This document shows positions 1 through 7,973 of a stretch of DNA of 21,750 bases, piece after piece. Origin of the DNA: CAYHPY01 sp964358485 (lineage in GTDB: Bacteria; Elusimicrobiota; Elusimicrobia; UBA1565; UBA9628). The stretch lies in NCBI GenBank assembly GCA_964358485.1, contig CAYHPY010000062.1:1-21750 (forward strand), read 5' to 3'. The position numbers were made by a program, and so were the translations under genes. The notes beneath the pieces are model-generated. The model worked only from the letters and a program-made list of their open reading frames with translations, made no database searches and had not been told where the DNA came from. Position 1 is the stretch's first letter, and each line of letters opens with the position of its first letter.

Positions 1-854
1 TGGTGGGCGATGGCGATCTTGGCGGCCAAGCGCAGGAGGCGGCTCTCGGCGTTGGCCAGCATGCGGCTGCCGTAGACCGTGTGCCGCTTCATCTCGTCGA
101 ATTCCTCGGGGGCCAACTGCCCCGGCTTGCGGAGGATGGAGTCGGGGATCGCGACTTTGCCGATGTCGTGCAGAGGGGAGGCGTAGCGGATGTCCTCGGA
201 CTCCTGGTAGGACAGCCCCATGCCGGCGGCCAGAATTCCGGAATAGCGGCTCATGCGGCGCAGGTGCTTGCCGGTGTCCTGATGATCCCGAAACTCGGCC
301 ACCAAGGCCATGCGGTAGATGGTCTCCAGGTGGGACCGGCGCAGGTCGTCGTAAAGGGTGGCGTTCTCGATGAAGGAGGCGGCGATGGTGGCCAGGATCC
401 GGAGGAAGCCCTCGTCCTCATCGTTGAAGGAGCCCTTGTTCTTGTTGAGAACCTCGAAGACCCCCAAGACCTTGCCGTCGCGGCCCTTGAGGGGCACGGC
501 GAGCAGGTTCTTGGTCTGATAGCCGGTGATCCGGTCCAGATCCTGGGTGAAACGGGTGTCCCGGTAGGCGTCCCGGATGTTGACCGCGCTGCCGGTCTTG
601 GCGACAAATCCGGCGATCCCCTGTCCAAACGGCATCCGGAGGATTTTCTCCCCCATCCCCAGCGCCCCCTTGGTCAACCGCTCCCCCTTATAGAGGTCGA
701 CCAGAAAGACCGAACAGCGGTCGGCGGCCAGGATGTGGCGGACCTCCTCGGCGATGATGGTCAGCAGGGTGTCCAGGCGCGTCTCGGCCGCGATCAGGCG
801 CCCGAAGCGGGCCAGGAGGGTCTGTCTTTTTTCGAGTTCTTGTCGACGGCCCAT
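1..854 (-). CDS. GAF domain / HD-GYP phosphodiesterase-type protein, 3' end cut by window edge
   Basis: I translated the minus strand from the ATG at 854; 284 full codons lie in the window and the gene runs off the left edge. Residues 20-165 look like a GAF sensor domain (FGQGIAGFVAKTG, LLAVPLKGRDGKVLGVFEVLN). Residues 180 onward match the HD-GYP class: H197 in KHLRRMSRYS, the HD pair at 229-230 in LHDIGKVAIPDSIL, H258 in KRHTVYGSRM, and the start of an HH pair (IAHH) at the edge. The GYP motif itself would fall outside the window, so the subclass is inferred. Family knowledge: HD-GYP proteins hydrolyse cyclic-di-GMP, here probably under control of a ligand or redox signal at the GAF domain. 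The start sits one base beyond the glcF stop (TGACATG), so it is probably the last visible gene of the same operon. No signal peptide or membrane segment is seen, so it should be cytoplasmic. Confidence 0.85.
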   Translation of the reverse strand, partial: MGRRQELEKRQTLLARFGRLIAAETRLDTLLTIIAEEVRHILAADRCSVFLVDLYKGERLTKGALGMGEKILRMPFGQGIAGFVAKTGSAVNIRDAYRDTRFTQDLDRITGYQTKNLLAVPLKGRDGKVLGVFEVLNKNKGSFNDEDEGFLRILATIAASFIENATLYDDLRRSHLETIYRMALVAEFRDHQDTGKHLRRMSRYSGILAAGMGLSYQESEDIRYASPLHDIGKVAIPDSILRKPGQLAPEEFDEMKRHTVYGSRMLANAESRLLRLAAKIAIAH

Positions 855-855
855 G

Positions 856-2145
856 TCAGAGGGGGTCGGGAGGAAGCGCCGCGGCCGCCAACTCGCTGAG
901 GTGAACGACCCTGGCGTCAGGATAGTATTTCCTCAGTCCCTGGGCAAGCTGGATGAGGCAGGAGGTTCCGCTGGTGGCCACCGTCCGCGCCTGAATGGCC
1001 GCGATCGCCCCCGCCTTGCGCCGCAGGACCTGGTCCGAGAGCTCGGGTTGGGTGAACGCATAGGCTCCCGCGCCCCCGCAGCACACATCTGATTCGGGAA
1101 GGGATCTGTACCCCTTCCCGAATATGCGGCGCAGCATCTTTTCCGGAGCCCTCACCCCCTGACCATGACAAGCCCGGCAAGACTCATGGTAAGTTGTGGA
1201 GCCGGGCATGGATTCCGTTAGACTTGCGAATCGTCCCTCGTTCCCTTCCAATATTTCCACGATGTCTTTAATTCTGTCCGAGAATTTTCCAGCCCTTTCC
1301 CTCATTTCCGGTTCCGTTAGAAAAAGCTGTTCATACCCTTTAAGAAAAGCCGCACAGGAAGAGCAATCCGCCACCACCGGAACCCCCGGAACCGCCTCGG
1401 CCCGCTCAATGATCCGGCGAGCCAAGGTCCGGGCGTCCCCGAGCTCGCCGTAATTGTGGGGCAGCAGGCCGCAGCAGCCGGTTTTAAGGAAGCGGCCGGG
1501 GCCCTTGAGCACGGCCAGGACCTTCACGGTCGCCATACCGACGCTCGGAAACAGATAATTCGGCCCGCAGGCGGCGAAATAAAGCCAGGCCGGATTTTCG
1601 GCCTGCGGCATCCCCTCCAGTTCCTCGGACAAGAATTTCCCGGGGACCTGGTCCACATGGAGTTCAGCCTCGGCCAGGCCCTTCAGGCCGAGGAGGGAAA
1701 GAAGGCCGCTCCGGGCGGCCAGCCGGGAGAGACCAAGCCGTTTGAAAAAATAAGCCACCTTGAGAAAGGATTCCAGGAACGACGGCTTTTGAACGAGAAG
1801 ATAGCAGAGGAATTTAACGAAAGAATTCGGGCGTTCGGTTAAAAGACGACGGCCTTCAAGAACGAGATCAGGGGTCGGGACATGGGCATAGCAGGCCGTC
1901 TGACAGGCCCCGCACAGCAGACACCCCGCCAGCGCGTCCGCCGAGGCCTCCGGGTCCTTGAGTTTTCCCTCCAGCATCAGGCGCACGATCTGATTGCGCC
2001 CGCGCGGGGAAAAGGACTCGCGGCCGGTGGCCGCATAGGTGGGGCAGACCTGCTCGCAGTAGCCGCAGCGGGAGCATTGCCCCACGGCGTCTTCCGTGGA
2101 GCGTTCGCCCAGGTCCGTCAGGAGACGGCTCAACCGTTCAGCCAT
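856..2145 (-). CDS. glcF: Glycolate/lactate oxidase iron-sulfur subunit GlcF
   Basis: 429 residues, close to the usual GlcF length. Two ferredoxin-type clusters are visible: C24-C27-C30-C34 (CSRCGYCEQVCP) and C75-C78-C81-C85 (CLLCGACQTACY). Two cysteine-rich CCG domains follow, with CCGLLPHNYGE in the first and CRACHGQG plus CCGGAGAYAF in the second. In the family this subunit takes electrons from the flavin subunits and passes them to the quinone pool at the inner membrane. The upstream gene on the same strand is the GlcD-GlcE fusion, so the three functions of glycolate oxidase are all here. The ATG at 2145 gives a normal N-terminus but has no clear ribosome binding site. A gap of 137 AT-rich bases with a perfect palindrome separates it from glcDE, unlike the other tight junctions. 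Parts of the gene (about 1180-1400 and 1740-1860) use rarer AT-ending codons. LutA/LldE-type proteins are relatives, but the two ferredoxin motifs favour GlcF. Confidence 0.88.
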   Translation of the reverse strand: MAERLSRLLTDLGERSTEDAVGQCSRCGYCEQVCPTYAATGRESFSPRGRNQIVRLMLEGKLKDPEASADALAGCLLCGACQTACYAHVPTPDLVLEGRRLLTERPNSFVKFLCYLLVQKPSFLESFLKVAYFFKRLGLSRLAARSGLLSLLGLKGLAEAELHVDQVPGKFLSEELEGMPQAENPAWLYFAACGPNYLFPSVGMATVKVLAVLKGPGRFLKTGCCGLLPHNYGELGDARTLARRIIERAEAVPGVPVVADCSSCAAFLKGYEQLFLTEPEMRERAGKFSDRIKDIVEILEGNEGRFASLTESMPGSTTYHESCRACHGQGVRAPEKMLRRIFGKGYRSLPESDVCCGGAGAYAFTQPELSDQVLRRKAGAIAAIQARTVATSGTSCLIQLAQGLRKYYPDARVVHLSELAAAALPPDPL

Positions 2146-2153
2146 TGGTCAAG

Positions 2154-2171
2154 AATGATGGCGCCATCATT
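2154..2171. promoter_or_regulatory. Perfect 18-bp palindrome upstream of glcF, candidate operator
   Basis: AATGATGGCGCCATCATT reads the same on both strands and lies 8 bases before the glcF start codon, in an AT-rich gap (2146-2282). On the minus strand a TTGAAC box (2191-2196) is followed by AT-rich sequence that could hold a weak -10 near 2168-2178, so the palindrome would overlap the transcription start. Dimeric repressors bind this kind of site. No regulator gene is visible in the window, and the regulator class is unknown. Confidence 0.5.
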
Positions 2172-2282
2172 TTCATAAAAATTAATTCGAGTTCAATTGC
2201 GCTTTTTAAGATTTGGGTCCATATTTTTTTGACATTTTCTTAGGCAAACGAATGACCTTTCCGGTCGCTGATTCACGGCATT

Positions 2283-4157
2283 TCATTGCGCCAGCCACGG
2301 GTTCATGAGATTCCCCGGATCGAACGCCGCCTTGATCTTCTTCTGCCAGGTCCCCGCCGCGAAGGGCTTGGGCGCGTCCTCCCCCGCGTCGAACACGGGC
2401 GGGGCCGCGTAGAGCTTGAAGGTGGCCTCCAGGATGACGCCCAAGGTCCCCCAGGAGCCCAGCGTCAGCCGCGCCAAGTCGTAGCCGGCCACGTTTTTCA
2501 TCACCTTCCCGCCGAATTCCGCCGTCGTGCCGTCGGCCAAGAGCAGGCGCATGCCCAGGAGATCGTCCTTGACCCCGCTCCAGGGCTTGGTCGCCAGGAG
2601 CCCCCCGACCGTGCCCCGCCAGTCGGGCAGGCGGAGGTGAAAGCCCGCGCTCCGGAGCTCGAGATGAAGAACCCGCAGGGACATCCCGCCCTCAACGGTC
2701 ACGGTCAGGTTCCCCTTGTCCAAGTCCACCACCTTGTTCATTCCGGTCGTGCGCAGCTCGACCAATGAAGGGTCCTCGTGGGCCAGACGGGAGCCGCTGC
2801 CTCGAATCAGGAAGCCCTTGCCGGGCGCGGTCCTCACCTTTTCCGCCAAGAAGGCCGCCGCCTCCCCCAGGGCGCGAGGCTCCGGCTTTTTGAACGGTTT
2901 CCGGGACGCCCCGCCATCTCCTAAAGGAAAAAGCTTGTCGGGATTGGCGAGGCCGGCGGGGTCGATCGCCTTTTTGACGGAGCGAAACAAGTCCAAGGTC
3001 CGAGGCGTGAAGAGCCACGCCATGGCCTCCCGCTTGTCGATCCCAATGCCGTGCTCTCCGGAAAGCGAGCCTCCCAGCTCCACGCACGCCTGAAGAATCT
3101 CGTAGCCGGCGTCCTTGACGCGGGCCGTCTGCTCGGCGTTCCCCTCATCATAGGCGATGTTGGGGTGGATGTTGCCGTCCCCGGCGTGAAAGAGCAGGCC
3201 CGCCGTCAGGCCGTGGCGCGCGGTAATCTCCCGGATGCGGGCGACCACGGCCGGGAGCTTGTCGCGGGGCACCACCCCGTCTTCCACCATGACGTTAGGG
3301 GCCAAGCGCGCCATGGCCGCGTAAGCCCCGCGGCGGCCTTCCCAAAGGCGCTCGCGCGCCGCGGGATCGCAAGCGGCGCGGTATTCCCCGGCCCCATGGG
3401 CGCGGCAGAGCGCCTCCACCAGCTCCGCCTCCCGGGCCACCGCCGCCTCCCGTCCGTCAAGTTCGATGAGCAGGACGGCTTCCGCGCTGGGATAGCCGGC
3501 CTTGACGTAGGCCTCCACCGAGTCCACCGTGACTTTATCCATGGCCTCTAGGACGCGGGGCACCACGCCCTTGGCGATGATCGCCGAAACGCAGGCCGCG
3601 GCCGCCTCGATGGACCCGAAGCCCGCCAGCAAAGTCATGACGCTCTCCGGCTGGGGAAGGATCCTCAACCAGGCCTTGGTCACCACGCCCAAAGTGCCCT
3701 CGGCCCCCACCAGGAGGCTGGTCAGCTCGCAACCGGGATCCTCGGTCGAAAATCGTTCCAGGGAGCCGTCGGGCATGACCATTTCCAGCGCCTGGACGTG
3801 ATTGGTGGTCACGCCGTACTTCAGACAGCGGGGGCCGCCGGCGTTCTCGGCGATGTTGCCCCCCAAGGTGCAGACGCGGTGGCTGGCGGGATCCGGGGCG
3901 TAGAACCGCCCGATCTTCTCCAGCTCTTTTTGGAGGGCCAAGTTGACGACGCCCGGCTCCACCAGCGCGAAGCCGCGGGAGGTGTCGATCTGCAGAATCT
4001 TGTCCATGCGGGCGGTGGAGATCACCACGCCCCCTTTCAGGGGAATGCAACCGCCCGACAAATTCGTGCCCGCGCCCCGGGCCGTGAAAGGGACGCCCTC
4101 CCGGGCGCACCACAGAACGGCCTGACGGACCTCCGCGGTCGAACGGGCCAGAACCAC
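2283..4157 (-). CDS. glcD: GlcD-GlcE fusion, FAD-linked glycolate/lactate oxidase (true start probably further upstream)
   Basis: 624 residues from a GTG at 4157. Residues 1-412 match GlcD: the FAD-binding fold (TARGAGTNLSGGC, YAPDPASHRVCTLGGNIAENAGG, GAEGTLGVVTKAWLRILP), then the FAD-oxidase C domain with HAGDGNIHP (324-332) and GEHGIG (367-372). Residues 428-624 are a second FAD-binding-4 fold like GlcE (IRGSGSRLA, GTVGGLLAT, VMKNVAGYDLARL, GSWGTLGVILEATFKL), ending in FDPGNLMNP. GlcE is normally separate and longer, about 350 residues. With GlcF this would oxidise glycolate or D-lactate to the 2-oxo acid. The start is odd: the frame stays open past 4157 and codes for a conserved-looking stretch (LLTSETDLASYSYDGA, then PDAV), but no ATG, GTG or TTG lies between an in-frame stop inside the kinase gene and 4157. 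A CTG at 4256-4254, just after the kinase stop, is a candidate start. Confidence 0.87.
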   Translation of the reverse strand: MVLARSTAEVRQAVLWCAREGVPFTARGAGTNLSGGCIPLKGGVVISTARMDKILQIDTSRGFALVEPGVVNLALQKELEKIGRFYAPDPASHRVCTLGGNIAENAGGPRCLKYGVTTNHVQALEMVMPDGSLERFSTEDPGCELTSLLVGAEGTLGVVTKAWLRILPQPESVMTLLAGFGSIEAAAACVSAIIAKGVVPRVLEAMDKVTVDSVEAYVKAGYPSAEAVLLIELDGREAAVAREAELVEALCRAHGAGEYRAACDPAARERLWEGRRGAYAAMARLAPNVMVEDGVVPRDKLPAVVARIREITARHGLTAGLLFHAGDGNIHPNIAYDEGNAEQTARVKDAGYEILQACVELGGSLSGEHGIGIDKREAMAWLFTPRTLDLFRSVKKAIDPAGLANPDKLFPLGDGGASRKPFKKPEPRALGEAAAFLAEKVRTAPGKGFLIRGSGSRLAHEDPSLVELRTTGMNKVVDLDKGNLTVTVEGGMSLRVLHLELRSAGFHLRLPDWRGTVGGLLATKPWSGVKDDLLGMRLLLADGTTAEFGGKVMKNVAGYDLARLTLGSWGTLGVILEATFKLYAAPPVFDAGEDAPKPFAAGTWQKKIKAAFDPGNLMNPWLAQ

Positions 4158-4258
4158 CGCGTCGGGCCTGCCCCGGTCCAGGGCCCCGTCGTAGGAATAG
4201 CTCGCGAGGTCGGTTTCGGAGGTCAGCAGGGCCCCCGGGGGGAGGACGCCGCCCAGGC

Positions 4259-6238
4259 CTAGGCGGGCTTTTTGACCGGAATCCAGAAGTAGAACCTCGA
4301 ACCGACGCCGAACTCGGATTCGACCGCGATGTCCCCGCCGTGGCGGTTGACGATTTCGCGGGCGATCTTAAGGCCCAACCCGAAGCCGGCCTTGCGCATT
4401 TTCTGGGCTTCCTGGGTTTGAAAGCCCCGCTCGAAGACCCGCGGGAGGTCTTCCTTGGAAATGCCGATCCCGGAGTCCCGGACGCCGACGGTGATTTTCT
4501 CGGCGTCGGCTTCCACCTCCACGGTGACTTTTCCGGTTTCCTTGGTGTACTGGACCGCGTTGGTGCAGAGATTCTGGATCACCTGCCCCAGGCGCATGGG
4601 ATCGCCGTCGATCATCGGCAAGGCCGGGGGCATCTGGACCGTAAGATTGATCTTGCGCTGGTCGGCGACGACCTGGATCCGGGAGCGGACGTCGTTGACC
4701 ACCGAGGCGAGGTCCAGGATCTCCATGTTGATGCGGAGCTTGCCCGTCTCGATGGCCGCCAGGTCCACGAGGTCGGAGATGAGGAAATTGAGGGCCTTGG
4801 CGGCGGAATGGATCTGCGCCGCGGAGCGCAATTCGTTGGGCAGGTTCTTGAGCTTGAGGGAAAGGACCTCGGAGTAGCCGAGGATCGCGGTCAAGGGATT
4901 CTTGACGTCATGCGCCACGGTCTGAAAAAAACGAGTCTGGAAGCTGTTGATGCTTTCGAGCTGTTCTTTTTTCTCGATGTTTTCCTTGAGCAGGCGGGCG
5001 TTTTCCTCCACCAGCCAACGCTTGCGCAGGGCCTCGTCCACGACGAAAAACAGGTCGGTTTCGGTCACGGGCTTGATCAGGGAGCCCGCGATTCCCGTCT
5101 TGATGCCTTGGCTGATCGCCTCCAGCGCCTCCTTGGCCAAGGTCCCGTCCACCATGAAGATGACGCTGATGTTTTGATCCACGTCGCGCAGGCGGCGGGT
5201 GATCTCCATTCCGGTCAGCTCGGCGTAAGCCAGGGCCGTCCCGATGACCACCAGGTGAAACTTCCCCCGCTCGGAGGCCAGCTTCAGGGCGTCCTGGCCG
5301 CTGAGCGTGGTGGTCACCTCATAAAGGCCGCTGCCCACCAGGGACTGGGCCAGGCGCTCCAGATCCGTCTTGTCGTTGTCGAGCATCAGGATCCGCCACT
5401 TTTCCTTGTGCTCGGCCGCCTTCGGGCTGTCGCCCATGGCCAGGATCCCCGCGATTCGCGCGGCGTGATCGCGCATGAGGAAAACCGGCTGGACGCCGGG
5501 GACCGCGCGGGCTCCTTCCGCCGAGGAAACGTAATAGCACACGGCGTTGGGAACCGCGGCCAGAATCTTGGCGTCCAACGCCGAAGCCTGGGCGAAGGTT
5601 TCCTGGCAGAGGGCCACGACCGTCCTCTGAGGGTTAAAAGCCACCGCCTCCTCACCCGCCCCTTTGTCGCCGCCCCCCAAACGCTGCCAGAAGCTTTTCG
5701 GCTTATCCACCTCCACCTCGGGGCGAGGAGCTTCGGACAGCATCTGGATCAACTCCACCATCCCCTGGATGGTCTCCCGGAGCACGAACTGGATGCCCGC
5801 CCGGGGCAAGGTCAATTGAAGGGCCTTGGCGTGGAATAAAGTCGGGTCCACGAAAAAGACCGCGGGGCGCTCGGCGAAGCGCACCTGGTCGAAAAACCCG
5901 TTGGGCAGGGGCCAGGTCAGCCAGCGAAGGGACTGGGGAACGGGAATGCCGCCCGAGTCCAGGACCTCCGGCGCGATGGTGGCCGAGGAATGGAGGAAGA
6001 ACAGGGAAAAGTTCCCGCGCTCCTTGAATATCCTGGAAAGGACATCCCGGTCCAACTGAGGAACGGTCGCCAGATCGGCGATCACGGACTTAAACTCCTC
6101 GGTCCCGAGCTTGATGGATCCGCCGCGCACGTTCTGGGCCCGGGTGATCTCAAAATCGTGGCCGGCCATGGACGGCGTGATTTCCTTCTGGAGGGTGTCG
6201 TCGGTGGTGATCAGCAGAACCCGTCCCTTGATGGGCAT
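4259..6238 (-). CDS. Hybrid sensor histidine kinase with degenerate N-terminal receiver
   Basis: 659 residues, no membrane segment. The C-terminal kinase is complete: H-box H443 in VAHDVKNPLTAILGYSEVL, N-box N556/N560 (QNLCTNAVQYTK), G1 DSGIG at 588-592, F-box VFERGF and G2 GFGLGL at 618-623. Residues 282-405 form a receiver-like domain: the acidic patch LDND and the conserved lysine K389 (LIKP) are present, but the phosphate-accepting aspartate position reads VVIG (G333), so it probably cannot be phosphorylated in the usual way. A coiled linker (405-435) joins it to the kinase. Residues 1-170 begin with another Rossmann-like fold (RVLLITTDD) that may be a second decayed receiver. The ATG at 6238 lies 3 bases after the tnaA stop. 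No adjacent output regulator with a DNA-binding domain is seen; the downstream GAF/HD-GYP protein has no receiver, so the phosphorelay partner is not visible. Confidence 0.88.
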   Translation of the reverse strand: MPIKGRVLLITTDDTLQKEITPSMAGHDFEITRAQNVRGGSIKLGTEEFKSVIADLATVPQLDRDVLSRIFKERGNFSLFFLHSSATIAPEVLDSGGIPVPQSLRWLTWPLPNGFFDQVRFAERPAVFFVDPTLFHAKALQLTLPRAGIQFVLRETIQGMVELIQMLSEAPRPEVEVDKPKSFWQRLGGGDKGAGEEAVAFNPQRTVVALCQETFAQASALDAKILAAVPNAVCYYVSSAEGARAVPGVQPVFLMRDHAARIAGILAMGDSPKAAEHKEKWRILMLDNDKTDLERLAQSLVGSGLYEVTTTLSGQDALKLASERGKFHLVVIGTALAYAELTGMEITRRLRDVDQNISVIFMVDGTLAKEALEAISQGIKTGIAGSLIKPVTETDLFFVVDEALRKRWLVEENARLLKENIEKKEQLESINSFQTRFFQTVAHDVKNPLTAILGYSEVLSLKLKNLPNELRSAAQIHSAAKALNFLISDLVDLAAIETGKLRINMEILDLASVVNDVRSRIQVVADQRKINLTVQMPPALPMIDGDPMRLGQVIQNLCTNAVQYTKETGKVTVEVEADAEKITVGVRDSGIGISKEDLPRVFERGFQTQEAQKMRKAGFGLGLKIAREIVNRHGGDIAVESEFGVGSRFYFWIPVKKPA

Positions 6239-6241
6239 GGC

Positions 6242-7621
6242 TTAAGCGGGCTCCGGGGCGAGCTTCGCGCTGAAGTGCGCGAGCGCCTTGGGCGCCTCGA
6301 CGATCCGCAGGGCCCGGAGGGTTTTGGCCCGACCCGCGATTTCGGCGAAAACCTCGGCGACGTAATCCAGGTGGCTCCGGGTGTAGACCCGCCGAGGCAG
6401 GGCAAGCCGCACCAGCTCCAGGCGCGACGGGGTGAACTTCCCGTCCTCCCGCCGGCCGAAGGCCAGGGAGCCGATCTCCACGGCGCGGATGCCCCCCGCC
6501 AGATAGAGCTCGCACGCCAGGACCTGGCCCGGCAGGCCCTCGGGCTTGATGTGGGGCAGGAGCTTGCCCGCGTCCACGAAAACCCCGTGGCCGCCGGGAG
6601 GCTCGACGATGGGCACTCCGGACTTGCGTAGGCCGGCCGCCAGGTATTCCACCGAGGCGATCCGATCCGCCAGGTAGGGCAGTTCCACGGCCTCGACCAA
6701 GCCTTGGGCCAAGGCCTCCAAATCCCGGCCGGACAAGCCCCCGTAGGTCGGAAAACCCTCTCCCAAAATCAGCTTGTCCTGGGAGGCTTTGGCCCAGACC
6801 TCGTCGTTCATCGCCAGAAAGCCGCCCATGTTGCCCAAGGGATCCTTTTTGGCGCTGACCAGGCAACCGGACGCCAGCGAAAACATCTCCCGGGCGATTT
6901 CCGCGGGCGGGCGCGTGGACCAACCCGGCTCCCGCAGGCGGATGAGCATGGCGTTTTCCGCGAAGCGCGCGGCGTCCAGGAACATCGGGATTCGGTAATG
7001 CAGGGCGATCTCGGAGACCTCGCGCAGATTCTTGAGGGACACCGGCTGGCCGCCCACCGTGTTGTTGGTGACCGTCATCAGGATCAGGGGGATGTTCTCC
7101 CGGCCGCGGCGGCGGATTTCCGCCTCCAGGGCCAGGGTGTCCATGTTGCCCTTGAAGGGGGCGGGAACGGCGGGATTCATGGCTTCCGGAACGGGGAGGT
7201 CGACGGCCTCCATCCCGGCGGCCTCGACGTTGGCCCGGGTGGTGTCGAAATGGGAGTTGGCCAGGATCGCCTTGCCGGGCCCCGCGAGCACCGAGAACAG
7301 GATCCGCTCGGCGGCCCGTCCTTGGTGGACCGGCAGGACCTTGCGGTAGCCGGTCAAGTCCCGGACGGCGCGCTCGAAACGGAAAAAGCTCCGCGCTCCC
7401 GCGTAGGATTCGTCGGCCCGCATGACGGCAGCCCATTGCTCGGCCGACATGGCGGAAGTCCCGGAATCGGTCAACAAGTCGATGAGAACCTTTTCGGCCG
7501 GAATCTGGAAGAGGTTGTAATAGGCCTTGCGGATTTCGACCTCGCGCTCCTCCCGGGTCGTAAATCCCAGGGGCTCCACGCTCTTGATCCGGAAGGGCTC
7601 CATCTTGGTCAAAAATTCCAT
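6242..7621 (-). CDS. tnaA: Tryptophanase (tryptophan indole-lyase)
   Basis: 459 residues from the ATG at 7621, the usual length for this PLP family. Diagnostic stretches are EPFRIKSVEPL, IDLLTDSGTSAMS, PVHQGRAAE, AARFAENAM, and the PLP-lysine motif SAKKDPLGNMGG (K259 by alignment from memory). The related tyrosine phenol-lyase has SMERG at the position that reads here AVEIGS. FVDAGKLLPHI, EGFPTYGGL and LACELYLAGGIRAVEIGS match Escherichia coli TnaA closely, so tryptophanase is preferred. It splits L-tryptophan into indole, pyruvate and ammonia in the cytoplasm. The frame is open further upstream, but that part is a shadow of the DUF971 gene. The chosen ATG shares one base with the DUF971 stop (TGATG), implying translational coupling. 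No TnaC-like leader peptide or tnaB permease is seen. Confidence 0.88.
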   Translation of the reverse strand: MEFLTKMEPFRIKSVEPLGFTTREEREVEIRKAYYNLFQIPAEKVLIDLLTDSGTSAMSAEQWAAVMRADESYAGARSFFRFERAVRDLTGYRKVLPVHQGRAAERILFSVLAGPGKAILANSHFDTTRANVEAAGMEAVDLPVPEAMNPAVPAPFKGNMDTLALEAEIRRRGRENIPLILMTVTNNTVGGQPVSLKNLREVSEIALHYRIPMFLDAARFAENAMLIRLREPGWSTRPPAEIAREMFSLASGCLVSAKKDPLGNMGGFLAMNDEVWAKASQDKLILGEGFPTYGGLSGRDLEALAQGLVEAVELPYLADRIASVEYLAAGLRKSGVPIVEPPGGHGVFVDAGKLLPHIKPEGLPGQVLACELYLAGGIRAVEIGSLAFGRREDGKFTPSRLELVRLALPRRVYTRSHLDYVAEVFAEIAGRAKTLRALRIVEAPKALAHFSAKLAPEPA

Positions 7622-7956
7622 CAGTTGGTCTCCGAGCCCGGATGGTAGGAGCAGTCCTCGCAGGCGCAGAGGCCGCGCAGGGCTTCGAAGGTGAAAATTC
7701 CGGTCCCGTGGCCGTCCGAGAAGGAGAACGACAGGGCGTAATTTCCCACTATCTCGGCTCCGACCCCGCGGATGCTGACCGGGACGGTCTCGGGGTCCAG
7801 GATGGGCTCGCCGGAGGTCTCGTCCCGGCAGAGGGCGCAGGGACATTGCTGACGCAGGAGCTGAAAGGTGTAGGTGCTTTCATGGTCATCCTCCCAGATG
7901 ATTTTAAGCTCATCGTCTCCGACCTTTTCGATGTGTTTGGGCGTAAAATTGGGCAT
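7621..7956 (-). CDS. DUF971 / GBBH-like N-terminal domain protein with two cysteine clusters
   Basis: 111 residues, matching the small DUF971 family (related to the N-terminal domain of gamma-butyrobetaine hydroxylase). Typical features are the opening KHIEKVGDDELKIIWEDDHES, then C38-x-C40-xx-C43 (CPCALCRDE), GNYALSFSFSDGHGTGIFTFEALR, and a second cluster C97-x-C99-xx-C102 (CACEDC). The paired cysteines suggest a zinc or iron-sulfur site; this is inference. In other genomes such genes often neighbour Mrp/ApbC iron-sulfur carriers, which are absent here. It leads the minus-strand block: its stop shares a base with the tnaA start. A TATAAT box lies 17 bases before the ATG, so the leader would be short, with at most a weak AAGGGC as ribosome binding site. 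Confidence 0.85.
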   Translation of the reverse strand: MPNFTPKHIEKVGDDELKIIWEDDHESTYTFQLLRQQCPCALCRDETSGEPILDPETVPVSIRGVGAEIVGNYALSFSFSDGHGTGIFTFEALRGLCACEDCSYHPGSETN

Positions 7957-7973
7957 GAGGCCGATCGCCCTTC

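Noticed and set aside
2254..2270. GACC-GGTC mini hairpin after glcDE as a terminator
   Set aside because: Only a 4-bp stem and no T-run on the minus strand; too weak to list.
6242..7621. Tyrosine phenol-lyase as the identity of the PLP lyase
   Set aside because: The residue context AVEIGS replaces the SMERG arginine motif of tyrosine phenol-lyase, and several stretches match TnaA instead.
7622..7846. Longer tryptophanase with 75 extra N-terminal residues
   Set aside because: That part overlaps DUF971 in another frame and has no similarity to the family. The ATG at 7621 matches the normal N-terminus.
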